Program-made: the position numbers and the translations under genes | Notes under the pieces: generated by a model | Databases searched by the model: none | What the model saw: the letters and a program-made list of their open reading frames with translations, nothing else | Told to the model about the DNA's origin: nothing | Shown: positions 33,631 to 43,255 of the stretch, piece by piece | How positions within the stretch are numbered: position 1 is the stretch's first letter | Layout of the letters: each line of letters begins with the position of its first letter | Assembly: GCA_009763385.1 (NCBI GenBank) | Contig: CM019823.1 | Coordinates: forward strand, 49,555,528-49,619,527 | Origin: Coix lacryma-jobi var. lacryma-jobi | Taxonomy: Eukaryota; Streptophyta; Magnoliopsida; Poales; Poaceae | Direction: 5' to 3' | DNA length: 64,000 bases

Positions 33631-36231
33631 CTAAGGGTCGGTAGGAGGGATGGGAGCAGACGAGTCGGGCGACGAGGTGCGCGGCAGAGTCTCGAACTGA
33701 GCAAGGTAAGCTGCCTCGTCGGACGAAGAACTGAGAGCTGGCTGACCCTCTGACACTGGACGTGGAGGAGAAGCAGTCTGGGTCTGCTCAGCTGACTCGG
33801 GAGCTGTGTCTGGCGCTGGGAGCGCTGGCTCTGGAGGAGGGTCTACTGACTCAGTCACGGCCACGGTCACTGACGTCGAAGCCGCAGGCACTGAACTATC
33901 TGGCAAAGTCGCACTCTGAGAGACCGGAGGCTCAAACGACGCGACTGAGGAGGGTATGGTCTCTGTGGTACCGGTAGCTGGATCTGGAGCGGAGGTCACC
34001 GGCAACTGAAACTCAGGAGGTGTAGGCAGGCCGGTGAGCTCACTGAAGGTAGCCTCCAAAGTCCTAGGGGTCACGAGGATCGACTCGGTCTGAGGAGGAG
34101 TGAATCCGGAGCGGAGCGGCGTGCACCCTGACGGCTGCCCTGGCTGAGGGGTCGTGAACCACTGAGGGTACTGAGGGAAAGGCGAGACCGTCGACGAGGG
34201 AGCTGTGAAGAACGAGGCCGATGGCCCGGACTGCTGCAGCTGGAGCTGAGATGGCTGAGGTAACTGAAAAGCGGCCATCCTCTCCATGAAGGCTAGGGTC
34301 TGAGTCTGAAGCTGGATCATCTGCCTCTGGAGAGCGTCCTGGCGCTCCTGTGCCTGTGCGGCTGCCACTGCCTGTGCCTCTGCTAGGCGAGCCTGCTCCT
34401 GTGCCTGTCTGCGCTGCTCCTCAGCCTGACGCTGAACCTCCTCGGTAAGGCGCGACTGCTGCTGCTCCATTCGTGAGAGAATGGCTAGAAGTGCTGGGTC
34501 GGAGCCGGCCATACGAGAGGAGGAGGCCTCGGAGTCGTGAGCACCCTGTGGTCGCATCCTCGGAAGAGGAGCGTAGTCCTCGTCGGTGCTGTCGGACGGG
34601 AAGTCGTCGTCTGGGTCCTCTCCCTCTGCCTCAAGAGCTGCGAGCTCAGCCTCTGCCAACTGACTGACTGTCTCATCCTGCTGAGCCTCAGTCTCAGGAA
34701 CCTCTGGCCTCTGGCGCGGACCTCGGGGCCTAGTGTCGGGATGAGCCCCTGCAAGCTGGCGAGTGTCGTACTCAGGGAACTCGGTCGGCGACTGAAGAAG
34801 CTCAGGTAGAAGACCAGGAATTATCCGCCGCAAAAGGAAACAGATAATGTGAGCATATGGAAGCTGGCGGTGACCCTTGAAGCCCTCTGCTAGTGTGTCC
34901 TCCATCTCTGAAATAATGACGTCCCAAATATCGAACTCAAGCTGTGACACAAGGTGGTGAACTAGCCAAATCTGTATCCGGGTCAACCCCTCTCTGTAAC
35001 CTGTCCGGGGCAAAAGAGTACGCCTCATAACCTCGTGCACGAGGCGGGCCGTCGGCGTCAAGTCACGAGGACGCCGGCTGGACCCCTCGTCGAACGGCTC
35101 CCGGAAGCAGGCACGCACTGTCTCTGCGGGGGGAATCTCTCCTGCGTGTGGTCGCCTGGGTGGCTCTGTCTGTCCGTAACAAACTGTGTGCACACGAGTC
35201 GGATAGACTGTCAAACCAAGGTACTCCCTGGCACGTGAGCTGTAGAGCCTGTAGGACCTCCCCCTGAAGGCGAAGTGGAGAAACCGGTGGTCCGGGGAGA
35301 TCCACAGAGAGGCATAGAACTGTCGAACCCAGTCCTCAATGTACAAACCACCTCGACCAAGAAGATCCGCTAACCCTGGCAGGTAGGATAGCATCGGGCG
35401 GATCGGCTCGCCAGCAACTGCAACAAGCGCCTCCAGCGAGCAAACTCTGTGTGGTCTGATGTGCACACCACTGTTGACGTAGGCCCGATAGAAGTCCTCC
35501 TGAATAACTGTGTAAAAACCCTCTGCTGCCTGAGGGTGCCGGGCTGCTGGAAACCACTCCTCGTACGGTATCAAACGAAGAGCCTGCACCTGACGTGCTG
35601 TCGCTGTCCGCAAGTCCAAGTGCTCCACAGGTGGGGGTCCCTGTGGCCTCGGAGGGGGTCGTCCACCCCGCCTCTGTCCCTCAGGTCGAGGAGAAACCTG
35701 AGTGCGAGTACGGGTAGACCTGCGGAGAGGCTGCTGAGCTGGCTGCTCCTCTGGCTGGTCCTCTGGCTGACCCTCTGCCTGGGCCTCTGGAGCAGAACCG
35801 CCGGCTGAAGCTGCGGCGAGGGCTGAAGCTGCCTCGGACGGAAACTGAAAGTCCGGAGGGAGGACGTCAGCCGGGTCGTCAAGGGAGTACTCGTGACCGC
35901 GGACCCGGACGACGCCACCCTCTGTCTGAAGTAAGGCCTGAACCTGCTGCTCTGTAAGGAGATCGCGAATGCGCGTAACAGCCTGCTGACTACTGCCCTG
36001 ACCGGCCTGCTCTGTAGAAGAGTCGTGAATCCGCAGACCACCGGTGGAGCCACCCTGCTCTGCCCTCTCGGCTGCTCGAGCCACTGCAAGCGCAACCTCT
36101 GAATCTCGATCGCGGCGCTTGCGCTTCTTGGAGACGAGCTTCTGAGGCCGCTTCCCCTTGTCGCCAGAGGGAGGAGGCGGGGGAGGAGGATCGTCCCCGG
36201 GACCTCCGCCGACGTTCTTGCAGCGAGCCAT
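33631..36231 (-). CDS. additional Sirevirus ORF downstream of pol, 866 codons, function unknown
   Basis: Open on the minus strand from ATG 36231 (MARCKNVGGGPGDD) to a stop at 33631. The frame extends upstream only from a GTG, so I take the ATG. The N-terminus is basic and Pro-rich (PQKLVSKKRKRRDRD, like a nuclear-localisation signal), and a Pro/Glu/Gln-rich linker follows. A globular region at about 205-497 contains PYEEWFPAARHP, FYASLWISPDHRFLHFAFRG and WLVHHLVSQLEFDIWDVII. Next comes an acidic stretch, then a Gln/Glu/Arg-rich coiled coil at about 585-657, and a Ser/Pro/Thr-rich tail. Some Sireviruses carry an env-like gene in this position. Here I see no signal peptide or membrane helix, so an envelope role is not supported. 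A DNA- or RNA-binding accessory protein, or a captured host gene, are other possibilities. The codon use is GC-rich, unlike gag and pol. Confidence 0.75.
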   Translation of the reverse strand: MARCKNVGGGPGDDPPPPPPPSGDKGKRPQKLVSKKRKRRDRDSEVALAVARAAERAEQGGSTGGLRIHDSSTEQAGQGSSQQAVTRIRDLLTEQQVQALLQTEGGVVRVRGHEYSLDDPADVLPPDFQFPSEAASALAAASAGGSAPEAQAEGQPEDQPEEQPAQQPLRRSTRTRTQVSPRPEGQRRGGRPPPRPQGPPPVEHLDLRTATARQVQALRLIPYEEWFPAARHPQAAEGFYTVIQEDFYRAYVNSGVHIRPHRVCSLEALVAVAGEPIRPMLSYLPGLADLLGRGGLYIEDWVRQFYASLWISPDHRFLHFAFRGRSYRLYSSRAREYLGLTVYPTRVHTVCYGQTEPPRRPHAGEIPPAETVRACFREPFDEGSSRRPRDLTPTARLVHEVMRRTLLPRTGYREGLTRIQIWLVHHLVSQLEFDIWDVIISEMEDTLAEGFKGHRQLPYAHIICFLLRRIIPGLLPELLQSPTEFPEYDTRQLAGAHPDTRPRGPRQRPEVPETEAQQDETVSQLAEAELAALEAEGEDPDDDFPSDSTDEDYAPLPRMRPQGAHDSEASSSRMAGSDPALLAILSRMEQQQSRLTEEVQRQAEEQRRQAQEQARLAEAQAVAAAQAQERQDALQRQMIQLQTQTLAFMERMAAFQLPQPSQLQLQQSGPSASFFTAPSSTVSPFPQYPQWFTTPQPGQPSGCTPLRSGFTPPQTESILVTPRTLEATFSELTGLPTPPEFQLPVTSAPDPATGTTETIPSSVASFEPPVSQSATLPDSSVPAASTSVTVAVTESVDPPPEPALPAPDTAPESAEQTQTASPPRPVSEGQPALSSSSDEAAYLAQFETLPRTSSPDSSAPIPPTDP

Positions 36232-37560
36232 TGCTACAAGAACAGAACAACTGCCACTAACTGCTGCCAACTGCCACTGAGAATCACAACCACTGACAAG
36301 ACGCACTGCCACTGAGGACCACTGTCAAGTAAACCAGAAGACGGGACTGAACCTCAGAGGCGTGGACTCGTTCCGTATCCGCGGGCTTGGCCCCGGATTT
36401 AGCTGTCACTGCCACTGCGCACTGTATCGGACCGACTCGCTGACGAGACACGATGAGCCGACGAAGCGTAGGTAAGACACCGACACGTGCGGGCACCAAG
36501 ATGTCTCGCCGGAAGGATTGCGGAGGATCGGCCGGAGAGGAAACCGATGGGGAAGCACGCCGGCGAGGAGGAATCCGGCGGGGGAACTCCGGCGAACAGC
36601 GAGGTCCGGCGAGCTTGGGCACGGGCGCGGGCGCGGGGCGGGGAGCGGTCACACCGGGGGCGAGCGAGCGCGGCGGGGAGCGGGCACGCCGGGGGCGAGG
36701 TGGTGCGGCGGCGCGGGAGAGACGGCGGCACGGGCGCTGGCGCGACGAGGAAGAAGAAAAGGTGAGGCCCACGTGTCGGTTGGATGAGTTTATTGCGCTC
36801 GTTAAGTGACGACCGGACGCACTGCTCGAAATGACCGGACGCACGGCACCCAGCGTCCGGTCACGAACAGAGAGCTCCCGGAACGTGATTTCCACGACCG
36901 GACGCGTCCGATCAGACATGACCGGACTCATCCAGCGTCCGGTCAACCGCTGGCAATGGACCGGACGCACGATCAAATTCCTGACCGGACGCGCCGAAGA
37001 CACTGTGCACTTGCGCGCGCTCTGCACTGACCGGACGCACCCTATGAGTCCGGTCGCAGCGTCCGGTCACAGGGAAAACACAGTTTTGACTCGATTTTTC
37101 GCGCCGACTTCTCGCAACTAAGTTCCAACTCAAATAAGAGGCAAATAAACACTAGTTGGAACCTAGAGGAGTGACCTCTCTCAAACCCTCAAAATTTTCA
37201 AATAATTTGCCATAGGCTAAGTTAAATTTTTAGATAAAATAGGCAATAAAGCTCCAAGGAGACAACATGTGGCCACCAAAACTAGGGGTTTTAACCAATT
37301 AGAGCCTCAAATGCTCCCCCTAACGGTGGACGAACACAGCGGTTGCTCAAAACATAACCGAAAAGAAACGACAAAGCAACAAACATGCATATGCAATGCA
37401 AAGCGGAATTTGAATCTAGGTTGCTTGTCAATTTTGCTCATGGGTAAGCTTCTTCACACGCTTTTTAGGGCGGTTATCTTAACCACGTCTGACAAGCCTA
37501 TGTGCATGGCATAATTTAAACATGGCATATGATACAATGCAATGCAAAGACAACCCCCTT
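36232..37560 (-). other. Sirevirus spacer between pol and the extra ORF
   Basis: Non-coding by my reading. 36420-36790 is strongly GC-rich, with overlapping frames on both strands that I reject as genes. 36808-37075 holds a second array of GACCGGACGC / GCGTCCGGTC motifs like those in the LTRs. 37080-37560 is AT-rich. A position directly upstream (minus strand) of the extra ORF would suit an internal promoter or splice region. Confidence 0.6.
36808..37075. repeat. GACCGGACGC motif array before the extra ORF
   Basis: About a dozen direct and inverted copies of GACCGGACGC, several with one substitution (GCGTCCGATC, GACCGGACTC). It is the same motif as in the LTRs 4.1 kb and 7.2 kb away, but this is not a simple copy of the LTR block because order and spacing differ. 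Confidence 0.85.
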
Positions 37561-40500
37561 TCACCTTTTGACAAAGTTACTTAGATCAAGCACATTGAGC
37601 TCACTTCGCAATCTACAAAGGGTGCTCTCATCTAGGGGTTTTGTGAAGATATCCGCCAATTGATCTTCGGTTCTAACTCCCTCTAAGGATATATCTTTCT
37701 TGGAAACATGATCTCTAAGGAAGTGATGGCGAATATCTATGTGCTTTGTGCGAGAGTGTTGAACCGGGTTGTTAGCAAGCTTAACCGCGCTCTCATTGTC
37801 ACACAACAAAGGTACCCTTTCTAGAACTACACCATAATCTAAAAGGGTTTGCTTCATGTAAAGGATTTGTGCACAACAAGCACCCGCGGCTATGTATTCC
37901 GCCTCGGCGGTAGACAAGGCCACACTATTTTGCTTCTTTGAACTCCATGACACTAGAGATCTCCCAAGCAAATGGCACCCTCCGGATGTGCTTTTTCTAT
38001 CAATTTTGCAACCCGCGTAATCCGAATCGGAATACCCAACGAGTTGGAAGTTAGCTCCTTTGGGATACCAAAGGCCAATGCTTGGGGTGTGCTTGAGGTA
38101 CCTAAGGATTCTCTTCACCGCTATGAGATGTGATTCCCTAGGATCGGCTTGAAAACGAGCACACATGCATACACTAAACATGATGTCGGGCCTAGATGCG
38201 GTCAAGTATAACAAACTACCAATCATAGAACGGTAGAGAGTTTGATCAACCGGGTTACCTCCCTCATCTAGGTCGAGATGTCCGTTGGTTGGCATTGGAG
38301 TCTTGATAGGCTTGCAATCATCCATGTTGAAGCGCTTGAGGAGGTCTTTTGTGTACTTCTCTTGAGATATAAAAGTCCCCTCCTTCAATTGCTTGACTTG
38401 AAAGCCTAGGAAAAATGTGAGCTCGCCAATCATCGACATCTCGAACTCTTTCGACATCAAGTCACCAAATTCCTTGCAATAGGCTTCATTTGTTGACCCG
38501 AAGATGATATCATCGACGTAGACTTGACAAATGAAGATCTCTCCATCAAGCTTCTTGGTGAATAGTGTGGTGTCGACCTTCCCAATGGTGAAGCCCTTCT
38601 CAATTAGGAAGTCCCGAAGGCGCTCGTACCACGCTCTAGGGGCTTGCTTGAGCCCATAAAGCGCCTTGGACAACCTATAAACATGATTAGGATATCTAGG
38701 GTCTTCAAACCCGGGAGGTTGATCAACATAGACTAGTTCATTTATGAAGCCATTTAAAAATGCACTTTTCACATCCATTTGATATAATTTAATGTCATGA
38801 TGTGATGCATATGCAAGGAGGATACGAATGGCTTCGAGTCTTGCAACCGGTGCAAAGGTCTCTCCAAAATCCAAGCCTTCAACTTGAGAGAACCCCTTTG
38901 CCACTAGCCTTGCCTTGTTTCTAACAACCTTGCCTTGATCATCTTGCTTGTTCCTAAACACCCATTTTGTTCCAATGACTCTTGCGCCTTTTGGTCGCTC
39001 TTCAAGTGTCCAAACTTGGTTGCGGGTGAAGTTGTTTAATTCTTCATGCATGGCATTCACCCAATCCGGATCACCTAGAGCTTCATCTACAATGGTAGGC
39101 TCAACAAGAGAAACAAAGGAGTGATGTTCCATAAATAAAGCAAGTTTTTGAGAGCGAGTCATTACACCCCTTGTCGGACTCCCTATGATGAGATCTTGAG
39201 GATGAGCTTGTAGTAGAGGAGTAGTCCTTCGATCAACCACTTGAGGGGCCGCTTGTGGAGCATCAACATCTTGAGCGTGTACCACCATTTGATCATGGGA
39301 GACATGAGTATCTTCATTTGGATCCCTCCCATCTTTGTCATCATCAAGTGGTACATGTGATGAGGATGGCTTGTCAATGACTTGCACATCATCATCATCA
39401 TCTTTAGGCTTGATGACTCCAACCGGCATGTTCTTCATTGCATCCCTCAATGGTTCATCACCTACATCATCAAGATTTTCATGCTCTCCTTGAGAGCCAT
39501 TAGATTCATCGAATTCCACATCATATGTTTCCTCTACCATCCCGGTGGCATGGTTGAATACTCGATATGCTTTGGACTTCAATGAGTAACCAACAAGAAA
39601 ACCAATATCACATCGACGTTGAAACTTCCCTAGGTGTTGGCGCTTCTTGAAGATGTAGCATTTGCACCCAAACACTCTAAAGAAGGATACGTCCGGCTTC
39701 TTGTTGTTGAGTAGCTCATAGGGGGTCTTGCCAAGGAGACGATGGGGGAACAACCGGTTTGATGCATAGCAAGCGGTGTTGATTGCTTCCGCCCAAAATC
39801 TTTCCGGTGTAGTGTACTCATCTAACATAGTCCTTGCTAGGGTGATTAGTGTTCGGTTCTTCCTCTCAACTACCCCATTTTGTTGTGGTGTGTAGGTTGC
39901 GGAGACTTCATGCTTGATCCCAACTTCATCACAATATTGCTCAATGTGGGTGTTGTCGAACTCTCTTCCATTGTCACTTCTTATCTTTTTGATCTTCAAG
40001 TCAAACTCATTTTGGGCTCTCTTGGCAAACTTCTTGAATGAAGGGGTTGCTTCGGATTTGTCATGAAGAAAGAATACCCAAGTGTATCTAGAGTAGTCAT
40101 CAACAATCACTAGACAATAGAGATTTCCACCCAAGCTAGCATATGTTGTTGGTCCAAATAGATCCATGTGAAGTAGCTCTAACTCTCTTGATGTTGACAC
40201 AAAAGCTTTGGTTGGATGTGTATTTGCAACTTGCTTGCCGGCTTGACATGCACTACACAATTTGTCCTTCTCAAATTTGACATCCTTCAAGCCCCTAACC
40301 AAATCCTTCTTCAATAGCTTGTTGAGAGTGTTCATTCCAACATGTGCTAATCTTCTATGCCAGAGCCAACCAAGAGATTGCTTAGTGAACAAACATGTCT
40401 TCAAGTTGGCATCTTCGGAGGTAAAATCCACTAGATAGAGATTGTTGTATCTAAAGCCTTTGAATATCACTTGTATATCATCTTTCTTGGTTACAACCAC

Positions 40501-40788
40501 TTCCTTGTCGGTGAACAAGCATTGAAAGCCAAGATCACATAGTTGCCCAACGGATAGCAAGTTGAAGCTTAATGATGCAACTAGAAGCACATTGGAGATG
40601 GTATGATCGTTTGATATAGCCACTTTGCCCAATCCTTTGACATTGCCCTTTGAGTTGTCACCAAATGTTATCTTTTCTTGGTCATCGACATTCTCTTCTA
40701 GTGAGGTGAACATCCGGGGATCTCCGGTCATATGTTGTGTGCATCCACTATCAATTACCCAATGTGATCCACCGGTCTTGTAGTTCAC
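37561..40788 (-). CDS. pol: Sirevirus pol polyprotein: protease, integrase, reverse transcriptase, RNase H
   Basis: An uninterrupted frame of about 1,075 codons. In order: an aspartic protease (WVIDSGCTQHMTG, residues about 10-22), a GAG-pre-integrase HHCC-like region (LWHRRLAHVG, CSACQAGKQ), and an integrase core with DDE-type segments (LLHMDLFGP, VIVDDYSRYTW, IRSDNGREF and the YTPQQNGVVERKNRT helix). Then come reverse transcriptase (YQMDVKSAFLNG, ALYGLKQAPRAWY, catalytic YVDD near residue 755) and RNase H (GYSDSDYAGC, STAEAEY, LLCDNESAV, TKHIDIRHHF). All catalytic motifs are present. The frame begins at GTG with a TAG codon immediately before it and has no upstream ATG. It is in a different phase from gag, 14 bases after the gag stop codon, so it needs recoding, splicing or fusion to be made. 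The element belongs to the Ty1/copia order. Confidence 0.93.
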   Translation of the reverse strand: MNYKTGGSHWVIDSGCTQHMTGDPRMFTSLEENVDDQEKITFGDNSKGNVKGLGKVAISNDHTISNVLLVASLSFNLLSVGQLCDLGFQCLFTDKEVVVTKKDDIQVIFKGFRYNNLYLVDFTSEDANLKTCLFTKQSLGWLWHRRLAHVGMNTLNKLLKKDLVRGLKDVKFEKDKLCSACQAGKQVANTHPTKAFVSTSRELELLHMDLFGPTTYASLGGNLYCLVIVDDYSRYTWVFFLHDKSEATPSFKKFAKRAQNEFDLKIKKIRSDNGREFDNTHIEQYCDEVGIKHEVSATYTPQQNGVVERKNRTLITLARTMLDEYTTPERFWAEAINTACYASNRLFPHRLLGKTPYELLNNKKPDVSFFRVFGCKCYIFKKRQHLGKFQRRCDIGFLVGYSLKSKAYRVFNHATGMVEETYDVEFDESNGSQGEHENLDDVGDEPLRDAMKNMPVGVIKPKDDDDDVQVIDKPSSSHVPLDDDKDGRDPNEDTHVSHDQMVVHAQDVDAPQAAPQVVDRRTTPLLQAHPQDLIIGSPTRGVMTRSQKLALFMEHHSFVSLVEPTIVDEALGDPDWVNAMHEELNNFTRNQVWTLEERPKGARVIGTKWVFRNKQDDQGKVVRNKARLVAKGFSQVEGLDFGETFAPVARLEAIRILLAYASHHDIKLYQMDVKSAFLNGFINELVYVDQPPGFEDPRYPNHVYRLSKALYGLKQAPRAWYERLRDFLIEKGFTIGKVDTTLFTKKLDGEIFICQVYVDDIIFGSTNEAYCKEFGDLMSKEFEMSMIGELTFFLGFQVKQLKEGTFISQEKYTKDLLKRFNMDDCKPIKTPMPTNGHLDLDEGGNPVDQTLYRSMIGSLLYLTASRPDIMFSVCMCARFQADPRESHLIAVKRILRYLKHTPSIGLWYPKGANFQLVGYSDSDYAGCKIDRKSTSGGCHLLGRSLVSWSSKKQNSVALSTAEAEYIAAGACCAQILYMKQTLLDYGVVLERVPLLCDNESAVKLANNPVQHSRTKHIDIRHHFLRDHVSKKDISLEGVRTEDQLADIFTKPLDESTLCRLRSELNVLDLSNFVKR

Positions 40789-40802
40789 CTACACACACGA
40801 AA

Positions 40803-43202
40803 TCAAGCTTGAGCTTTCGGGACCCAAACTTGTTGCGGTCCCTTAACTTTCTCAACTAGTGACTTAGCAACCCAAATTTGCCTTGGCCTATTCTTGTTAG
40901 GTGGCCCCATAAACATAACCTTCACTTTGCCACTAGAATCTTGTCTAAGCATGTAGTGAGCATTGAAGGCAAAGGGTCTAGCATGCTTGGGCAAGGGTGT
41001 GGGCTTTGGCTCCTCACAAGCATGAGCAAAGTGTCCTTCCTTTCCACACTCATAGCATCTCCCAATCTTCTTCTTCTTTGGCTTAGTGATGCTCTTGCGT
41101 TGCTTCATCCTCTCTTCAAGAAAGCCAATGCCATTTCTATTGGTCTTCATGACGGTGTTCATGAGAAGCTCACTTTGAAGACATTGACCCTTGGTGAAGT
41201 TCCTCAAACCGGTGGTGAGGTGCTCTTTGTCCTTCTTGAGCTTGTCATTCTCTTGTTGGAGTTCCATTTGAGATGGTGTCATTTTGTAGTCCCTCTCCAT
41301 CTTTAATCTCTTGTTCTCTTCTTTTAGCATGTCTAGCTCAAGTGTCATGCTATATTCATCGTCATGAGATTGAATGATAACTCGCTTGGTGGTTGAAAGC
41401 TTTTCTAAATCAACCTTGAGCTTTGCATTCTCATTCTTGATCTTGACATAGTCATCATAGTGATCGGCCTCAACCACTTTCTTGCCCTTGCCACTAGCAC
41501 TTTGCTCAACATGCTCACTAACCAAGTCCTCACAAGATGTTGCTATGTCACACTTAACAACAAGGTTAGGAGCATCATGTGTCTCATGTGAAAGCATATC
41601 ATAAGCAATGGTGAGAGTATCATAATCTACTTTCACTTGAGTATATTGTTCCTTAAGCAAAGCATGACTAGTGGAAAGGTCACTATGCATCTTATCAAGT
41701 TTTTCATTTTTAGCTTTGAGCTCCTTGTTAGAGGACTTGAGCTCCTTGATAGTGGATGACATAGTTGCAAGTTCATCTTTTAGTTCATCACTAGCATGAA
41801 TAGCATGATCACACTTTTCAACAAGAGATTCATTTTCATCAACAAGCTTCTCATTTTTAGCTCTAGTCTTTCTTATGATTTTAGAGTAGTCATTTAGCAA
41901 TTTGACAAGTTCATCATAAGTGGGAGCCTCAAATTCACCATCACTATCACTATCACTAGAGTCATCATTGTTTTGTACCTTCCGGTCACCCTTGGCCATA
42001 AGGCATAGGTGTGTAGATGATGATGGTGACGGTGGTGGTGGTGGTGTAGAGGAGCCAATGACTAGAGCGGCCACCTTCTCCTTCTCATCATCACTATCTT
42101 CATTTGATGAGCCACCGGAGGAGTCAATGTCGGTGAGCCAATCACCAACAATGTAAGCCTTCCCACCTTTCTTGTGGTATTGCTTCTTTTTCTTGCCATC
42201 CTTCTTGTAGTAAGGCTTTTCATCCTTCTTCTCATCTTCACTTGATGAGTCATACTTCTTGCCCTTGTTCTTGTTCTTGTAGCTCTCTTTCTTGGGCTTG
42301 GTGCATTGATGAGCAAGATGGCCAAGCTCACCGCAATTGTAGCAATCCATTTCGGAGATTGGTCTCCTCTTGCTACTTGTGAAGAATTTCTTCTTTCTTG
42401 AGTCAAAGTTGACTCCATTCTTGTGAAGCTTCTTCAACATCTTGGTGGTCTTCTTCACCATGAGAGCAATGTTGGAATCATCTTCATCATCGCTTGTGCT
42501 CTCATGATGCACCTCAATAGCCTTGGACTTGCCCTTCTTGTCATGACTTGCTTTGAAGGCCAAGTCCTTCTTCTTGTCGGTGGAGGAGCCACCACTTGGT
42601 GTGATGTGCATGTACATCTCATGAGCATTGATCTTCCCCAAGACTTGTGTTGGTGTAGATGTGGAAAGATCACCTTGATGTAGCACGGTCACAATGTGTC
42701 CATACTTGTCAATGGGAAGGACACATAGGATCTTCCTCACAACATCGGATGGTTGCATTTGTGTGAGGCCAAGACCATTGAGCTCCTCTACAAGAACATT
42801 CAAGCGTGAGTACATTTCATTTGCATTTTCATGAGCAAGCATTTCAAACGAGTTCATCTTTTGCACAACCAAATGATAACGCTCCTCACGCTCACTCTTG
42901 GTTCCCTCATGGAGCGCACAAATATTTTCCCATAGATCATGGGCATTTTTGTGGTTCCGAACACGATTGAACACATCCTTGCAAATGCCTCTAAAAAGGA
43001 TGTTTTTGGCTTTTGCATTCCATTTTTCATTTTCCTCCTCATTAGGAGTGAGGCTAGTCCCTTCTTTGGGCTTGGCAAAGCCGGTGATCGCGGCATTGAG
43101 GCATTTAACATCAACCGCTTCTAGGTACGACTCCATACGGATTTTCCAATATGGGAAGTCGTCTCCCTCGAACATGGGAGGTGGACCATCACCTCCGGAC
43201 AT
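40803..43202 (-). CDS. gag: Sirevirus gag polyprotein with two zinc knuckles
   Basis: 799 codons from ATG 43202 (MSGGDGPPPMFEGDDFPYWK) to TGA at 40803. The N-terminal 250 residues are the copia gag / retrotransposon capsid-like domain (PYWKIRMESYLEA, YSRLNVLVEELNGLG). A CCHC zinc knuckle lies at about 286-299 (CYNCGELGHLAHQC). A long Lys/Glu/Ser-rich coiled-coil region follows (about 420-660, with DELATMSSTIKELKSSNK-type heptads), and a second CCHC knuckle at about 714-728 (CYECGKEGHFAHAC). Large gags with extended C-terminal coiled coils are typical of Sireviruses. The frame is intact. Host LTR transcription would start in the LTR at 43256-44776. Confidence 0.93.
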   Translation of the reverse strand: MSGGDGPPPMFEGDDFPYWKIRMESYLEAVDVKCLNAAITGFAKPKEGTSLTPNEEENEKWNAKAKNILFRGICKDVFNRVRNHKNAHDLWENICALHEGTKSEREERYHLVVQKMNSFEMLAHENANEMYSRLNVLVEELNGLGLTQMQPSDVVRKILCVLPIDKYGHIVTVLHQGDLSTSTPTQVLGKINAHEMYMHITPSGGSSTDKKKDLAFKASHDKKGKSKAIEVHHESTSDDEDDSNIALMVKKTTKMLKKLHKNGVNFDSRKKKFFTSSKRRPISEMDCYNCGELGHLAHQCTKPKKESYKNKNKGKKYDSSSEDEKKDEKPYYKKDGKKKKQYHKKGGKAYIVGDWLTDIDSSGGSSNEDSDDEKEKVAALVIGSSTPPPPPSPSSSTHLCLMAKGDRKVQNNDDSSDSDSDGEFEAPTYDELVKLLNDYSKIIRKTRAKNEKLVDENESLVEKCDHAIHASDELKDELATMSSTIKELKSSNKELKAKNEKLDKMHSDLSTSHALLKEQYTQVKVDYDTLTIAYDMLSHETHDAPNLVVKCDIATSCEDLVSEHVEQSASGKGKKVVEADHYDDYVKIKNENAKLKVDLEKLSTTKRVIIQSHDDEYSMTLELDMLKEENKRLKMERDYKMTPSQMELQQENDKLKKDKEHLTTGLRNFTKGQCLQSELLMNTVMKTNRNGIGFLEERMKQRKSITKPKKKKIGRCYECGKEGHFAHACEEPKPTPLPKHARPFAFNAHYMLRQDSSGKVKVMFMGPPNKNRPRQIWVAKSLVEKVKGPQQVWVPKAQA

Positions 43203-43240
43203 CTTAACTCTAGGCGGTTAAGCCTAAATCGAGAGCACGA

Positions 43241-43253
43241 GGCTCCGATACCA
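43241..43253 (-). promoter_or_regulatory. Sirevirus primer-binding site (initiator tRNA-Met type)
   Basis: The minus strand reads TGGTATCGGAGCC two bases after the 5' LTR. It matches the complement of the plant initiator tRNA-Met 3' end, with one variation (G for A at the eighth base). Confidence 0.85.
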
Positions 43254-43255
43254 AT

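Noticed and set aside
33631..36312. Start of the extra Sirevirus ORF at 36312
   Set aside because: That codon is GTG. The first ATG, at 36231 (MARCKN), is the better start.
36399..37133. Overlapping frames in the Sirevirus spacer
   Set aside because: GC-rich and motif-array sequence open on both strands; repeats of TGRTxx in the translations come from the GACCGGACGC array.
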